Positions 11,891 through 24,400 of a stretch of 64,000 nt of DNA are shown piece after piece (position 1 is the first letter of the stretch; each line of letters begins with the position of its first letter). The notes below the pieces were generated by a model. It made no database searches and was not told the DNA's origin. It saw only the letters and a program-made list of their open reading frames with translations. The position numbers and the translations under genes were made by a program. This DNA is from Tragulus kanchil (Eukaryota > Chordata > Mammalia > Artiodactyla > Tragulidae): contig JAIOJX010000026.1 of the NCBI GenBank assembly GCA_022376925.1, forward strand, positions 199,864,400 through 199,928,399, in the 5' to 3' direction.

Positions 11891-12075
11891 ATTTGAATAC
11901 TTACCATGTGTCAAATAAGTTACATTTATTACTCTAGTTCATTTAACCTTAAACCTATGATTAAGAACTATTATTAGCCTTATTTTATATCTGGAAAGCG
12001 AAGCTGAAAGAGGTGAAGGTGATTTGTCCAAAGTTGGGTAACGAGTTAATTGTTCAGCTAGAGTTTTGAACCTAG
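11886..12075 (-). mobile_element. MIR SINE fragment
   Basis: Reverse MIR pattern: a CATGTGTCAAATAAGTTACATTTATTA-type start, CTTATTTTATATCTGGAAAGCGAAGCTGAAAGAGGT, then GTAACGAGTTAATTGTTCAGCTAGAGTTTTGAACC in outline. Repeated at 12982-13171. Confidence 0.6.
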
Positions 12076-12224
12076 TCAGTTGGAGTAATGGTCATGGGAG
12101 GTTATTTTTAGGCTTATTAAAGATAGGAATAACAGTAGTTTGTTTCCAAATATTTGAAGCCCAGATTTCCTGAATATGCTAAAGTTAAGATCTGGATCAA
12201 GTTTTATTGCTACTTCCACCTTTT

Positions 12225-12732
12225 AATTTGTCTCCCTTTTCTTCTCTACACAGCAGTCATCTTAAAATGTAGATAAGATGATGTGACTTCTCTTAACCAG
12301 ACTTTCTAGGGCCTTCCCATTACAGTTAGAATAAGATCTAGATTCTATGCTGGCCTGCTTACTATATCCTATTTGATTTGCTCCATTCTCATCTCCTGTC
12401 TTATCTTACACTCATTGATCACAGTGCCTCAGCCTTCTTATTGGACTGTCTTGAATTTGCTTATTAGTTTGTGCCCTTGGCCTTGAATGCTTTTCTTTTC
12501 TTGGATCTTTGTAATGTTCCTTATCTTTAGCTTAACTATTACCTCTTTAAAGAGGATTCCAAGAACCCACTGTGATAGTCTTCCTTTCCTTCACATGACA
12601 CTTCACTTTGTGTTCTTTGGTTTCCCTCTTCCCTGAGCTTGAACATTAGTTCCAGGAGAGTAGGGAGCTTAATATCTCAAAGTGCTGTATTTCTTACACT
12701 AGAATAGTAGTGTCTGGCTTGTGATAGGCACC
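12225..12732 (+). mobile_element. L2 LINE 3' fragment
   Basis: Diverged L2 3' sequence (ordered blocks around CTTCCCATTACAGTTAGAATAAG, TTGAATGCTTTTC, GGATTCCAAGAACCCA, GTCTGGCTTGTGATAGGCA). Repeated fully at 13321-13828 and partly at 14636-14913 by duplications C and D. Confidence 0.5.
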
Positions 12733-13550
12733 GTTGTTGTAAATTCATATGAATTATGAAAGCTTAGGTTCTTTAAATAGCTTTAGAACTTCCTTGGGGA
12801 AGCTCAGTCTTTATTTACCATTTCTTGAGTCTGGCGCCTTAGACCAGTTCGCCAGCCTTGCACCCTGTTAAGCATTTCTTGACTTTTTAGATGATGCTGA
12901 TGAATGCTATATAAAAATATTAAATATAGAAATCATTTGAAGGAAAATCAATAAACTTCAGTTAAGACTGTCACAGACCAGTTAACATTTGAATACTTAC
13001 CATGTGTCAAATAAGTTACATTTATTACTCTAGTTCATTTAACCTTAAACCTATGATTAAGAACTATTATTAGCCTTATTTTATATCTGGAAAGCGAAGC
13101 TGAAAGAGGTGAAGGTGATTTGTCCAAAGTTGGGTAACGAGTTAATTGTTCAGCTAGAGTTTTGAACCTAGTCAGTTGGAGTAATGGTCATGGGAGGTTA
13201 TTTTTAGGCTTATTAAAGATAGGAATAACAGTAGTTTGTTTCCAAATATTTGAAGCCCAGATTTCCTGAATATGCTAAAGTTAAGATCTGGATCAAGTTT
13301 TATTGCTACTTCCACCTTTTAATTTGTCTCCCTTTTCTTCTCTACACAGCAGTCATCTTAAAATGTAGATAAGATGATGTGACTTCTCTTAACCAGACTT
13401 TCTAGGGCCTTCCCATTACAGTTAGAATAAGATCTAGATTCTATGCTGGCCTGCTTACTATATCCTATTTGATTTGCTCCATTCTCATCTCCTGTCTTAT
13501 CTTACACTCATTGATCACAGTGCCTCAGCCTTCTTATTGGACTGTCTTGA

Positions 13551-15728
13551 ATTTGCTTATTAGTTTGTGCCCTTGGCCTTGAATGCTTTTCTTTTCTTGG
13601 ATCTTTGTAATGTTCCTTATCTTTAGCTTAACTATTACCTCTTTAAAGAGGATTCCAAGAACCCACTGTGATAGTCTTCCTTTCCTTCACATGACACTTC
13701 ACTTTGTGTTCTTTGGTTTCCCTCTTCCCTGAGCTTGAACATTAGTTCCAGGAGAGTAGGGAGCTTAATATCTCAAAGTGCTGTATTTCTTACACTAGAA
13801 TAGTAGTGTCTGGCTTGTGATAGGCACCGTTGTTGTAAATTCATATGAATTATGAAAGCTTAGGTTCATCTAAAGATGGGGTTAAATATGTAGCTTATGA
13901 GATTATGAGGGTAATTTTATTTAAAGTCAGCTAGTGCAGTTTTTGGCACATTGTCGGTATTAAGATTAATTTGCAGTAATTTGTTGATTTCTGTTTCTCT
14001 CTAGTTGTTTTTTGCAGGGCAGCGACCTGTCATGTCTCCTAGAATATGTAGCACGGTGCTTTGTACATAGACTTTTATCTAAAAAAAAAAAGTGATTACA
14101 GTCCTTGACTACCTTAAATATTAGTAAATGTTATATGTTTGTAATCTGTATTATAAATTACTAAATATATTGTATGTCATATTTTATATATGATCACTGA
14201 GTTCTTGGTATGGATACTTGAATATATTCATCAATTGTGAGGAAGAAAGTGTTATCTGCTAGGCTAACAGCCCCTCCTTCCTCACTTTGCTATTTCTATC
14301 ATATATTTTCTTGGAACTTCAGAAAATCATGACTTGGAGTAAGAGAGATTTGGCAATTCTTCTCTGGGTATACAGAAATTAAAATTAGCCTTTTAGAATT
14401 GTTTGAGGGAGCCTTGCATCGCTTCTATCAGGGAATCAGTAGTATTGGACTTCTAGGTCAGAATAAGGTTTCATAACAACACATTATTTGGGCTTCCCTG
14501 GTGGTCCAGTGGGTAAGGACACCGCCTTGCAGTGCAAGGGGCGCTGGTTCGATCCCTGGCCTGGGAAGATCCCACGTGCCGCGGAGCAGCTGGACCGAGC
14601 TCTGGAGTGCAAGTGCCCAGACGCCTTGATTCTTGATTTGCTTATTAGTTTGTGCCCTTGGCCTTGAATGCTTTTCTTTTCTTGGATCTTTGTAATGTTC
14701 CTTATCTTTAGCTTAACTATTACCTCTTTAAAGAGGATTCCAAGAACCCACTGTGATAGTCTTCCTTTCCTTCACATGACACTTCACTTTGTGTTCTTTG
14801 GTTTCCCTCTTCCCTGAGCTTGAACATTAGTTCCAGGAGAGTAGGGAGCTTAATATCTCAAAGTGCTGTATTTCTTACACTAGAATAGTAGTGTCTGGCT
14901 TGTGATAGGCACCGTTGTTGTAAATTCATATGAATTATGAAAGCTTAGGTTCATCTAAAGATGGGGTTAAATATGTAGCTTATGAGATTATGAGGGTAAT
15001 TTTATTTAAAGTCAGCTAGTGCAGTTTTTGGCACATTGTCGGTATTAAGATTAATTTGCAGTAATTTGTTGATTTCTGTTTCTCTCTAGTTGTTTTTTGC
15101 AGGGCAGCGACCTGTCATGTCTCCTAGAATATGTAGCACGGTGCTTTGTACATAGACTTTTATCTAAAAAAAAAAAGTGATTACAGTCCTTGACTACCTT
15201 AAATATTAGTAAATGTTATATGTTTGTAATCTGTATTATAAATTACTAAATATATTGTATGTCATATTTTATATATGATCACTGAGTTCTTGGTATGGAT
15301 ACTTGAATATATTCATCAATTGTGAGGAAGAAAGTGTTATCTGCTAGGCTAACAGCCCCTCCTTCCTCACTTTGCTATTTCTATCATATATTTTCTTGGA
15401 ACTTCAGAAAATCATGACTTGGAGTAAGAGAGATTTGGCAATTCTTCTCTGGGTATACAGAAATTAAAATTAGCCTTTTAGAATTGTTTGAGGGAGCCTT
15501 GCATCGCTTCTATCAGGGAATCAGTAGTATTGGACTTCTAGGTCAGAATAAGGTTTCATAACAACACATTATTTGGGCTTCCCTGGTGGTCCAGTGGGTA
15601 AGGACACCGCCTTGCAGTGCAAGGGGCGCTGGTTCGATCCCTGGCCTGGGAAGATCCCACGTGCCGCGGAGCAGCTGGACCGATGTGTCCAATTACCGAG
15701 CCGGAGCTCTGGAGTGCAAGTGCCCAGA
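13551..15728. repeat. Direct duplication D (unit 1085 bp)
   Basis: 13551-14621 is repeated at 14636-15728. Copy 1 ends inside a SINE that has lost 22 bp and is cut off, while copy 2 carries the SINE complete. The truncated end is followed by 14 unplaced bases. Interlocks with duplications C and E. Confidence 0.9.
14491..14621 (+). mobile_element. CHR-derived tRNA-Glu SINE, truncated duplicate
   Basis: The 5' part of the SINE seen complete at 15575, with a 22-bp internal deletion after CTGGACCGA and a cut end. The truncation coincides with the end of duplication D copy 1, so it reflects the junction rather than a natural 5' fragment. Confidence 0.8.
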
Positions 15729-17610
15729 GCCGGCGCTCTGCAACGACAGAGGCCACCGCGATGGGAGGCCCACAGGAGCCAAAGAACAAGGAAGGATGAA
15801 AATAGAGAAATGAAAGACCAATAAAAGTGGCCCGCCCGCACCCCTCCCTCCCCAACCCGACCCCCGCCCAAAATAAATAAATAAATAAATCTTAAAAAAA
15901 AACCACACACACATTATTTTAAAAGATGGGGGAGTTTTTTTCTGCCCACTTGGGGGATTTGATATTTTTAAAACTAAACATGGGAATGTATTAGAAATCT
16001 TTATGCTTTTGTATCCATGGTTTTTTGTTTTTGCTAATCCTTATTTTGGTGTATTTCTTTCTCTTAATTGCTAGGTTACTGTTCCTCTTTCCTATCTTAA
16101 AATGCAAATCCTTAATCCCCTCAGATGTGGGGCCAGGAGTGTTTTGGGGACATGTTCTTGATTTCCCAGTGTAATCTTATTTCTTCTACTTTATATTTTC
16201 TTTCTTTCTTTTTTTTTTTTTTTACATTTTTGATTGGATAGATAACTTGCTAAGACAGATTTTCATATTATGTGTTTTTCTCACATTTAAACTGTTTTAT
16301 TAATTCCTTGAGTATAGGCATGTACAATCTCGTTTAGATTCTGTTCCCCTAGTATTTTGACAATCCTTTGTACATAATTGATAACGTGTGCTAAGTCACT
16401 TCAATTGTGTTTGACTCTGTGACCACTGTGGACTGTAGTTACCAGGCTTCTCTGTTTATGGGATTCTCTAGGCAGTAATACTATAGTGGATTGCCATGCT
16501 CTCCGGTTTTACTCAACCCCCCGGGGTTTTGGATCTGGGGCCCATAATTGTTTTAATAGCAGGTGAAATTAAAATTAGCCTTTTAGAATTGTTTGAGGGA
16601 GCCTTGCATCGCTTCTATCAGGGAATCAGTAGTATTGGACTTCTAGGTCAGAATAAGGTTTCATAACAACACATTATTTGGGCTTCCCTGGTGGTCCAGT
16701 GGGTAAGGACACCGCCTTGCAGTGCAAGGGGCGCTGGTTCGATCCCTGGCCTGGGAAGATCCCACGTGCCGCGGAGCAGCTGGACCGATGTGTCCAATTA
16801 CCGAGCCGGAGCTCTGGAGTGCAAGTGCCCAGAGCCGGCGCTCTGCAACGACAGAGGCCACCGCGATGGGAGGCCCACAGGAGCCAAAGAACAAGGAAGG
16901 ATGAAAATAGAGAAATGAAAGACCAATAAAAGTGGCCCGCCCGCACCCCTCCCTCCCCAACCCGACCCCCGCCCAAAATAAATAAATAAATAAATCTTAA
17001 AAAAAAACCACACACACATTATTTTAAAAGATGGGGGAGTTTTTTTCTGCCCACTTGGGGGATTTGATATTTTTAAAACTAAACATGGGAATGTATTAGA
17101 AATCTTTATGCTTTTGTATCCATGGTTTTTTGTTTTTGCTAATCCTTATTTTGGTGTATTTCTTTCTCTTAATTGCTAGGTTACTGTTCCTCTTTCCTAT
17201 CTTAAAATGCAAATCCTTAATCCCCTCAGATGTGGGGCCAGGAGTGTTTTGGGGACATGTTCTTGATTTCCCAGTGTAATCTTATTTCTTCTACTTTATA
17301 TTTTCTTTCTTTCTTTTTTTTTTTTTTTACATTTTTGATTGGATAGATAACTTGCTAAGACAGATTTTCATATTATGTGTTTTTCTCACATTTAAACTGT
17401 TTTATTAATTCCTTGAGTATAGGCATGTACAATCTCGTTTAGATTCTGTTCCCCTAGTATTTTTGACAATCCTTTGTACATAATTGATAACGTGTGCTAA
17501 GTCACTTCAATTGTGTTTGACTCTGTGACCACTGTGGACTGTAGTTACCAGGCTTCTCTGTTTATGGGATTCTCTAGGCAGTAATACTATAGTGGATTGC
17601 CATGCTCTCC
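15461..17610. repeat. Direct duplication E (unit 1105 bp)
   Basis: 15461-16504 is repeated at 16566-17610. The 61-bp junction at 16505-16565 contains C- and G-runs and a ten-base match (16541-16550) to 17706-17715, so it is a shortened, error-ridden version of the true continuation. Contains a full tRNA-Glu SINE and a Bov-tA-like SINE. Confidence 0.9.
15575..15908 (+). mobile_element. CHR-derived tRNA-Glu SINE, full length
   Basis: Complete element: tRNA-Glu head with pol III A and B boxes, CCGAGCCGGAGCTCTGGAG core, GCCACCGCGATGGGAGGCCC block, a C-rich segment and an (AAAT)n/A tail. Target-site duplication ACACATTATTT at 15564-15574 and 15909-15919. Repeated at 16680-17013 by duplication E. 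Confidence 0.9.
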
Positions 17611-17706
17611 TCCAGGGGATCTTCCTGAACTAGGGAACAAACCTGTGTCTCTTGGGTCTTCTGCATTGCAGGCGGGTTCTTTGCCACTAGCACCATCTGG
17701 GAAGCC
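17492..17706 (-). mobile_element. Bov-tA-type SINE
   Basis: Reverse Bov-tA: GTGTGCTAAGTCACTTCAA start, GACTGTAGTTACCAGGCTTC, CTCCAGGGGATCTTCCTGAAC, and a CATCTGGGAAGCCCC end matching the complement of a tRNA-Glu head. A truncated duplicate occupies 16387-16504. Confidence 0.8.
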
Positions 17707-18474
17707 CCATAATTGATACTAACTGAATGTTATCTATAAGGTTAAGCATTTTAGTAAATGCTGAAAGTGCTTAAGAGTTTATACAGAACTTAAATTTATT
17801 TGCATAGTAATGCAAATTAGTTTAGGAAGAGCATTGGCTTCCAGTAGATATTTGTTTCATCTACTGATTTTTTTTTTATTGGAACATCTGTGTGTATATA
17901 TATATATACATATCAACATTGGTATATATATCAAAGTGCTTTTAGGGACATTATCGAGTTAACTATGATGACTATTACATTAAAAATCAGCTTCAGATGA
18001 AACTGAACAGTATGAAAGGAAATGGCCAGGTGAAAATAAGCTTAATAGCAGAGCATTAAAATAAATTCATGTTGTAGTTAAGTTATAAACTGTAACATTA
18101 TGAATACTAACTAGATACATAACATAACATAACATGCTTTGATATACTGAGATGGCCACTTAATGCTAACCACTTTGGAATTTTCTGATAGGATGACAGC
18201 ATAGCTCTTGTTTTCTAAAGCCAAGATTGCTACGATTAGAACTCAAGTATTTGAATTAAAGGTTCTATAGTTTCGTAATGCGCTGCTGCATTCTGATTAA
18301 AACAAAAGAAGTTAAGTTCTTTTATGCTTTTGTGGGTAAAAACTTATTTCCTGAGTCAGTATCCCATTTCTGAAATTTTTAGTGCCTTTATTAAGAGTTT
18401 ATTGCATTGCAGAGTGGTGATGTGTTCTAAATAATTTGCCATAATTCAAACTCATTTCTTTTAATCTTTGCTAG

Positions 18475-18564
18475 GAATATAATTTCTCAGAACATCTTTC
18501 CAGGAAGAATCTTACAGTGTCTAAAAGACTTCACTTGACTGCTTGATCCTGCATAAAACCCAAG
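18475..18564 (+). other. BCLAF1: BCLAF1 exon 2 (5' untranslated), proposed
   Basis: A 90-bp segment bounded by an acceptor (pyrimidine-rich tract then CTAG) and a donor (CAAG followed by GTAGAT), lying between the promoter and the start-codon exon. It contains no ATG. When joined to the next exon it supplies a TAA in frame with, and upstream of, the BCLAF1 ATG. It is not duplicated. It is called an exon from its splice-site pair, position and the expected 13-exon structure of BCLAF1; no coding signal can confirm it. Confidence 0.6.
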
Positions 18565-18694
18565 GTAGATAATAATTAGTTTTTCTTGCTTTCAGTTTTG
18601 GCTTTTTTAAGAAAATGTGACTTCTGAGCTTGTGATTTAGGCTGATTAAAAGCAATGTGGTCTGAAGCTTTTGTTTTGGTGACTTGTATGAAAT

Positions 18695-20936
18695 AAGCCA
18701 GATTTTAAAAGTTGATTTTAGGGAAAAGATTCTCTCTTGTGCTTCTAGATTGTGTGTCTGTTTCTACCTCTAGAAACACATCTACTTAAAGGCTCAGAAT
18801 ACACAAAGCTACTTAAAAATAAACAGGACAAAATAACTCTTATTTAACTTATCTTCTTTTATGCATACAAGAGGAGTTCCATAACTTAGCTTTTTTCCCC
18901 CTTATGTGGATATTAAGGTAATTAAGGTTGAGTGCATATTATGTGCTAAATATTGTATTAAGTATATTACATGTATCAACTCATGTAATCCTCACTACAG
19001 CTCTGAGGAAGGTACTGTATTTCTTTCTCTTTTTTTTAACTTTAGTTTTGTATTTCTTAACTTGGAATTAAGAGTGAGAGAAGATGAAGATGGTATTTGT
19101 CTTGAAGATAGTTGTCATTCTGGAATACTTGAGAACTACTGAATTTGTCATTTATGTGGTTTTTATGGTGAGGAAGTATGCAGACATCTCTGCTGCCTCT
19201 GTAGTTTATCTGAATACTTTCTAATACTGTTTGATAATACTAGTTATGAAACAAAGTCTAGTTAGGTCAGAATGGTTTAAATATACCGCGATTGCAGGCT
19301 TTTAGGAACGTTTAGTGAGTTGATTTTTATGGAAAAAATGCTATGTATAAGTTAGTAGAAATTCAGAGATAATTGTAGCAGGAATAAACTTGGAGGTGTG
19401 TAGGTTTAATTTTGGAAAGAGTAGATCTTATAAATCATTTATTCCTGTTACTGATCTCTGTGAGGTCTGATTGTTGCATTAGATACTGGGTTTTGTTTAG
19501 AAAAATTAGAATATTGGTGCCCAAGTTCTCTTTTTCTTGTAGTCCCAATCTCTTTCTTGCAGCAATCTTTAGTTTATTCATATTTTACCCTTTTTCATCT
19601 TTTGACCAGAAAACTAAAGGGTGAATTAGGCATTGTCACATAAACCCATTTTTATTCAGCAGTCATGACTATTGAAAACAGCCATGGCTCTGGCTATTCA
19701 GAGACTTAGTAACCTTTATTCTACTAGGAGACTATCCATCACTATTCCAGAAGGTATTGTATACATGGAGTGGTTACTTTTGTCCCATTTCATGCTTAAA
19801 AATACCTGACTTGTGATGGAAAAGCACATTTTTTTTAAAAGCCAGATTTTAAAAGTTGATTTTAGGGAAAAGATTCTCTCTTGTGCTTCTAGATTGTGTG
19901 TCTGTTTCTACCTCTAGAAACACATCTACTTAAAGGCTCAGAATACACAAAGCTACTTAAAAATAAACAGGACAAAATAACTCTTATTTAACTTATCTTC
20001 TTTTATGCATACAAGAGGAGTTCCATAACTTAGCTTTTTTCCCCCTTATGTGGATATTAAGGTAATTAAGGTTGAGTGCATATTATGTGCTAAATATTGT
20101 ATTAAGTATATTACATGTATCAACTCATGTAATCCTCACTACAGCTCTGAGGAAGGTACTGTATTTCTTTCTCTTTTTTTTAACTTTAGTTTTGTATTTC
20201 TTAACTTGGAATTAAGAGTGAGAGAAGATGAAGATGGTATTTGTCTTGAAGATAGTTGTCATTCTGGAATACTTGAGAACTACTGAATTTGTCATTTATG
20301 TGGTTTTTATGGTGAGGAAGTATGCAGACATCTCTGCTGCCTCTGTAGTTTATCTGAATACTTTCTAATACTGTTTGATAATACTAGTTATGAAACAAAG
20401 TCTAGTTAGGTCAGAATGGTTTAAATATACCGCGATTGCAGGCTTTTAGGAACGTTTAGTGAGTTGATTTTTATGGAAAAAATGCTATGTATAAGTTAGT
20501 AGAAATTCAGAGATAATTGTAGCAGGAATAAACTTGGAGGTGTGTAGGTTTAATTTTGGAAAGAGTAGATCTTATAAATCATTTATTCCTGTTACTGATC
20601 TCTGTGAGGTCTGATTGTTGCATTAGATACTGGGTTTTGTTTAGAAAAATTAGAATATTGGTGCCCAAGTTCTCTTTTTCTTGTAGTCCCAATCTCTTTC
20701 TTGCAGCAATCTTTAGTTTATTCATATTTTACCCTTTTTCATCTTTTGACCAGAAAACTAAAGGGTGAATTAGGCATTGTCACATAAACCCATTTTTATT
20801 CAGCAGTCATGACTATTGAAAACAGCCATGGCTCTGGCTATTCAGAGACTTAGTAACCTTTATTCTACTAGGAGACTATCCATCACTATTCCAGAAGGTA
20901 TTGTATACATGGAGTGGTTACTTTTGTCCCATTTCA
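18695..20936. repeat. Direct duplication F (unit 1144 bp)
   Basis: 18695-19792 is repeated at 19839-20936, with a 46-bp unplaced junction. Lies in the intron between the two untranslated/start exons and includes a MIR-like fragment (18919-19018, 20063-20162). Confidence 0.9.
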
Positions 20937-21376
20937 AGGCCATAAAGCACTTCTAATGACAGTTGTGTAGGTTTATTCTGTTTTTAAGTATTATGTAATT
21001 TGTATCTTTTTTTTCAGCTTATCTGTAATATTCTGATATATGTTTATTTTACAGTAGAGGTAGGCATTTGTTGCTGCAGTCTGATGTCATTGCTCTTACT
21101 GACTTCTGCAGCTTCTGCCTCTTTGGGTTGAGGTACATAAGTAGGACAGTCCATAGAAATCTTCTTTATGTCTTTACAGAATCTGCTATGCAAGTGAAAA
21201 TACAGTTTTAGTTAGGCATAATTGACTGTCTTACTGCTCATCTGAATAATGATGGATAATATCCTTTGAGAAACTTACGTTTTATAAATTTAATTTGTGT
21301 CTGAAAATAAGTTAAATAATAGAAACTACTACTCTTATATTGTGATTTTAACCTTTTTGCCCTCTCATTCGACTAG

Positions 21377-21490
21377 GAGAAAAGAAATGGGTCGCTCCAA
21401 TTCTAGATCCCATTCTTCAAGATCAAAGTCTAGATCACAGTCTAGTTCTCGATCAAGATCAAGATCACACTCAAGAAAGAAGAGATACAG
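21377..21490 (+). CDS. BCLAF1: BCLAF1 exon 3, start-codon exon, copy 1
   Basis: Acceptor ACTAG ends at 21376. Ten untranslated bases precede ATG at 21387, which has G at -3 and +4. The exon encodes the first 34 residues, an almost pure Arg/Ser stretch starting MGRSNSRS and ending RKKRY, and stops after two bases of codon 35 at donor CAG/GTGAAT. RS repeats of this kind mediate interactions with splicing factors and nuclear speckles. A second copy lies 1127 bp downstream. Confidence 0.93.
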
Positions 21491-24400
21491 GTGAATTACT
21501 GTGCTTTTAATTCTTTAAATGATAATCATATCTGCTAACACTTGTGGATTGCTTACACAGGCAGGGTGCTAAATTCTTCATCATTTTATTCTCCAAGAAC
21601 CCTGTGAATGGATCTATTGTTTAGAGTTAGTTCATTGGGGAGTCTTGGAATGAATTCGCTGCAGATAAAGGGGGACTGCTGTAATGTTAAGAAATGAATT
21701 GAGTAACGTAAGAATTATTTGGCAGTAAACAGTCTTTTCATACTATTTCATAGTTTCTAGTTTCTGTGAGGTCTGATTGTGCATTAGATCCCAAGTTCTC
21801 TTTTTCTTGTAGTCCCAATCTCTTTCTTGCAGCAATCTTTAGTTTATTCATATTTTACCCTTTTTCATCTTTTGACCAGAAAACTAAAGGGTGAATTAGG
21901 CATTGTCACATAAACCCATTTTTATTCAGCAGTCATGACTATTGAAAACAGCCATGGCTCTGGCTATTCAGAGACTTAGTAACCTTTATTCTACTAGGAG
22001 ACTATCCATCACTATTCCAGAAGGTATTGTATACATGGAGTGGTTACTTTTGTCCCATTTCAAGGCCATAAAGCACTTCTAATGACAGTTGTGTAGGTTT
22101 ATTCTGTTTTTAAGTATTATGTAATTTGTATCTTTTTTTTCAGCTTATCTGTAATATTCTGATATATGTTTATTTTACAGTAGAGGTAGGCATTTGTTGC
22201 TGCAGTCTGATGTCATTGCTCTTACTGACTTCTGCAGCTTCTGCCTCTTTGGGTTGAGGTACATAAGTAGGACAGTCCATAGAAATCTTCTTTTATGTCT
22301 TTACAGAATCTGCTATGCAAGTGAAAATACAGTTTTAGTTAGGCATAATTGACTGTCTTACTGCTCATCTGAATAATGATGGATAATATCCTTTGAGAAA
22401 CTTACGTTTTATAAATTTAATTTGTGTCTGAAAATAAGTTAAATAATAGAAACTACTACTCTTATATTGTGATTTTAACCTTTTTGCCCTCTCATTCGAC
22501 TAGGAGAAAAGAAATGGGTCGCTCCAATTCTAGATCCCATTCTTCAAGATCAAAGTCTAGATCACAGTCTAGTTCTCGATCAAGATCAAGATCACACTCA
22601 AGAAAGAAGAGATACAGGTGAATTACTGTGCTTTTAATTCTTTAAATGATAATCATATCTGCTAACACTTGTGGATTGCTTACACAGGCAGGGTGCTAAA
22701 TTCTTCATCATTTTATTCTCCAAGAACCCTGTGAATGGATCTATTGTTTAGAGTTAGTTCATTGGGGAGTCTTGGAATGAATTCGCTGCAGATAAAGGGG
22801 GACTGCTGTAATGTTAAGAAATGAATTGAGTAACGTAAGAATTATTTGGCAGTAAACAGTCTTTTCATACTATTTCATAGTTTCTAGTTTCTGACTGAGG
22901 TCTCAATAGGTTTATTCTTTAATGATTGGTTGTTTTCTCTTAAATAGTAGTACATACTTAGCATGGAAAATAAAAACTACAAGTTGAAAATAAGTGATCA
23001 TAATCTCATTACGAATTAATACTAGTTTATGATTTTTTTCTGCTATTTTTGTAGGCCTGAATTTTTATTATGTATGTGTTTAGCCTGTGGTATTTCACTA
23101 ATATTCTTCCATGGCATTACATACTCTTTTAACACTGTTACTTTAAGTGCCTGAATAAATGATTTGTTAGCGTGTCCTACTATTGGATGTTAGTTTTTCC
23201 CTGTTTTCTGTGCCCTCATTCCTAAGTCCATTTTTTCCTTGATATTCATCTTAGAATTGAGGTATTCTTCATTGGAAACAATAAACTTTCACTTTTATAT
23301 AAATGAGTGGTTATTTTTCAATACATTTTTAGTTTTGACAATTTATTTGCATGGTATATTCATCCAGGAGTATTTAGAATGGTATGATGGAATAGTTTAT
23401 TTTTCTTGCATTGATATTTATTTCATTTTTAGTTCTAGGTCTCGTTCCAGAACATATTCAAGATCTCGTAGTAGGGATCGAATTTATTCTAGAGATTATC
23501 GCCGAGATTACAGAAATAATAGAGGAATGAGACGGCCTTATGGATATAGAGGAAGGGGTAGAGGGTATTATCAAGGAGGAGGTGGTAGATACCATCGAGG
23601 TGGATATAGACCTGTTTGGAATAGAAGACACTCTAGGAGTCCTAGACGAGGTCGTTCGCGGTCCAGGAGTCCAAAAAGAAGATCCGTTTCTTCTCAACGA
23701 TCCCGAAGCAGATCTCGCCGGTCATATAGGTCCTCTAGGTCTCCAAGATCATCATCCTCTCGTTCTTCATCCCCATATAGCAAGTCTCCTGTCTCTAAAA
23801 GACGAGGGTCTCAGGAAAAACAAACCAAAAAAGCTGAAGGGGAGCCCCAAGAAGAGAGTCCTTTGAAAAACAAATCACAGGAGGAACCGAAAGATACATT
23901 TGAACACGACCCGTCTGAATCTATTGATGAGTTTAATAAATCATCAGCCACATCTGGTGATATTTGGCCTGGCCTTTCAGCTTATGATAATAGCCCCAGA
24001 TCACCTCATAGTCCTTCACCAATTGCTACACCACCTAGTCAGAGTTCGTCTTGCTCTGATGCCCCCATGCTCAGTACAGTACACTCAGCAAAAAACACCC
24101 CCTCTCAGCATTCACATTCCATTCAACATAGTCCAGAAAGGTCAGGGTCTGGTTCTGTTGGAAATGGATCTAGTAGATACAGCCCTTCGCAGAATAGTCC
24201 AATTCATCACATCCCTTCACGAAGAAGCCCTGCAAAGACAATCACACCACAGAATGCTCCAAGAGATGAGGCTAGGGGACGGTCCTCATTTTATCCTGAT
24301 GGTGGAGATCAGGAAACTGCAAAGACAGGAAAATTCTTAAAAAGGTAAGAGCTAAGAGAATTTATAGATAGTAATGCTAATACTTCTCTTGAGTTCTATT

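Larger units (their letters stand above)
11714..13867. repeat. Direct duplication C (unit 1096 bp)
   Basis: 11714-12771 is repeated at 12810-13867 with a 38-bp junction that looks like a degraded continuation of copy 1. It overlaps duplication B by 177 bp, so the segment at 11714-11890 exists three times (also near 10545-10721 and 12810-12986). Contains MIR- and L2-like sequence. Confidence 0.9.
20601..22893. repeat. Direct duplication G (unit 1127 bp), carries exon 3
   Basis: 20601-21766 is repeated at 21763-22893. The start of copy 2 lacks about 35 bp present in copy 1 (the bases around 20629-20663). The unit holds the BCLAF1 start-codon exon and 0.9 kb of its upstream intron. Interlocks with duplication F. 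Confidence 0.92.

Noticed and set aside
14491..14570. tRNA-Glu gene
   Set aside because: The segment has A- and B-box-like sequence but belongs to a SINE with a body and A-rich tail, and does not fold as a full tRNA.
15556..15914. Open reading frames of 60-113 codons on both strands over SINEs (also at 5172-5519, 10068-10428, 56748-57197, 58946-59533, 61007-61370)
   Set aside because: They are frames through the same repeated SINE family on both strands and have no protein-family features beyond shared SINE sequence.
23458..24340. Open frames overlapping exon 4 on both strands (79, 108 and 146 codons)
   Set aside because: They are shadows of the biased RS codons of BCLAF1; the BCLAF1 frame explains the composition.
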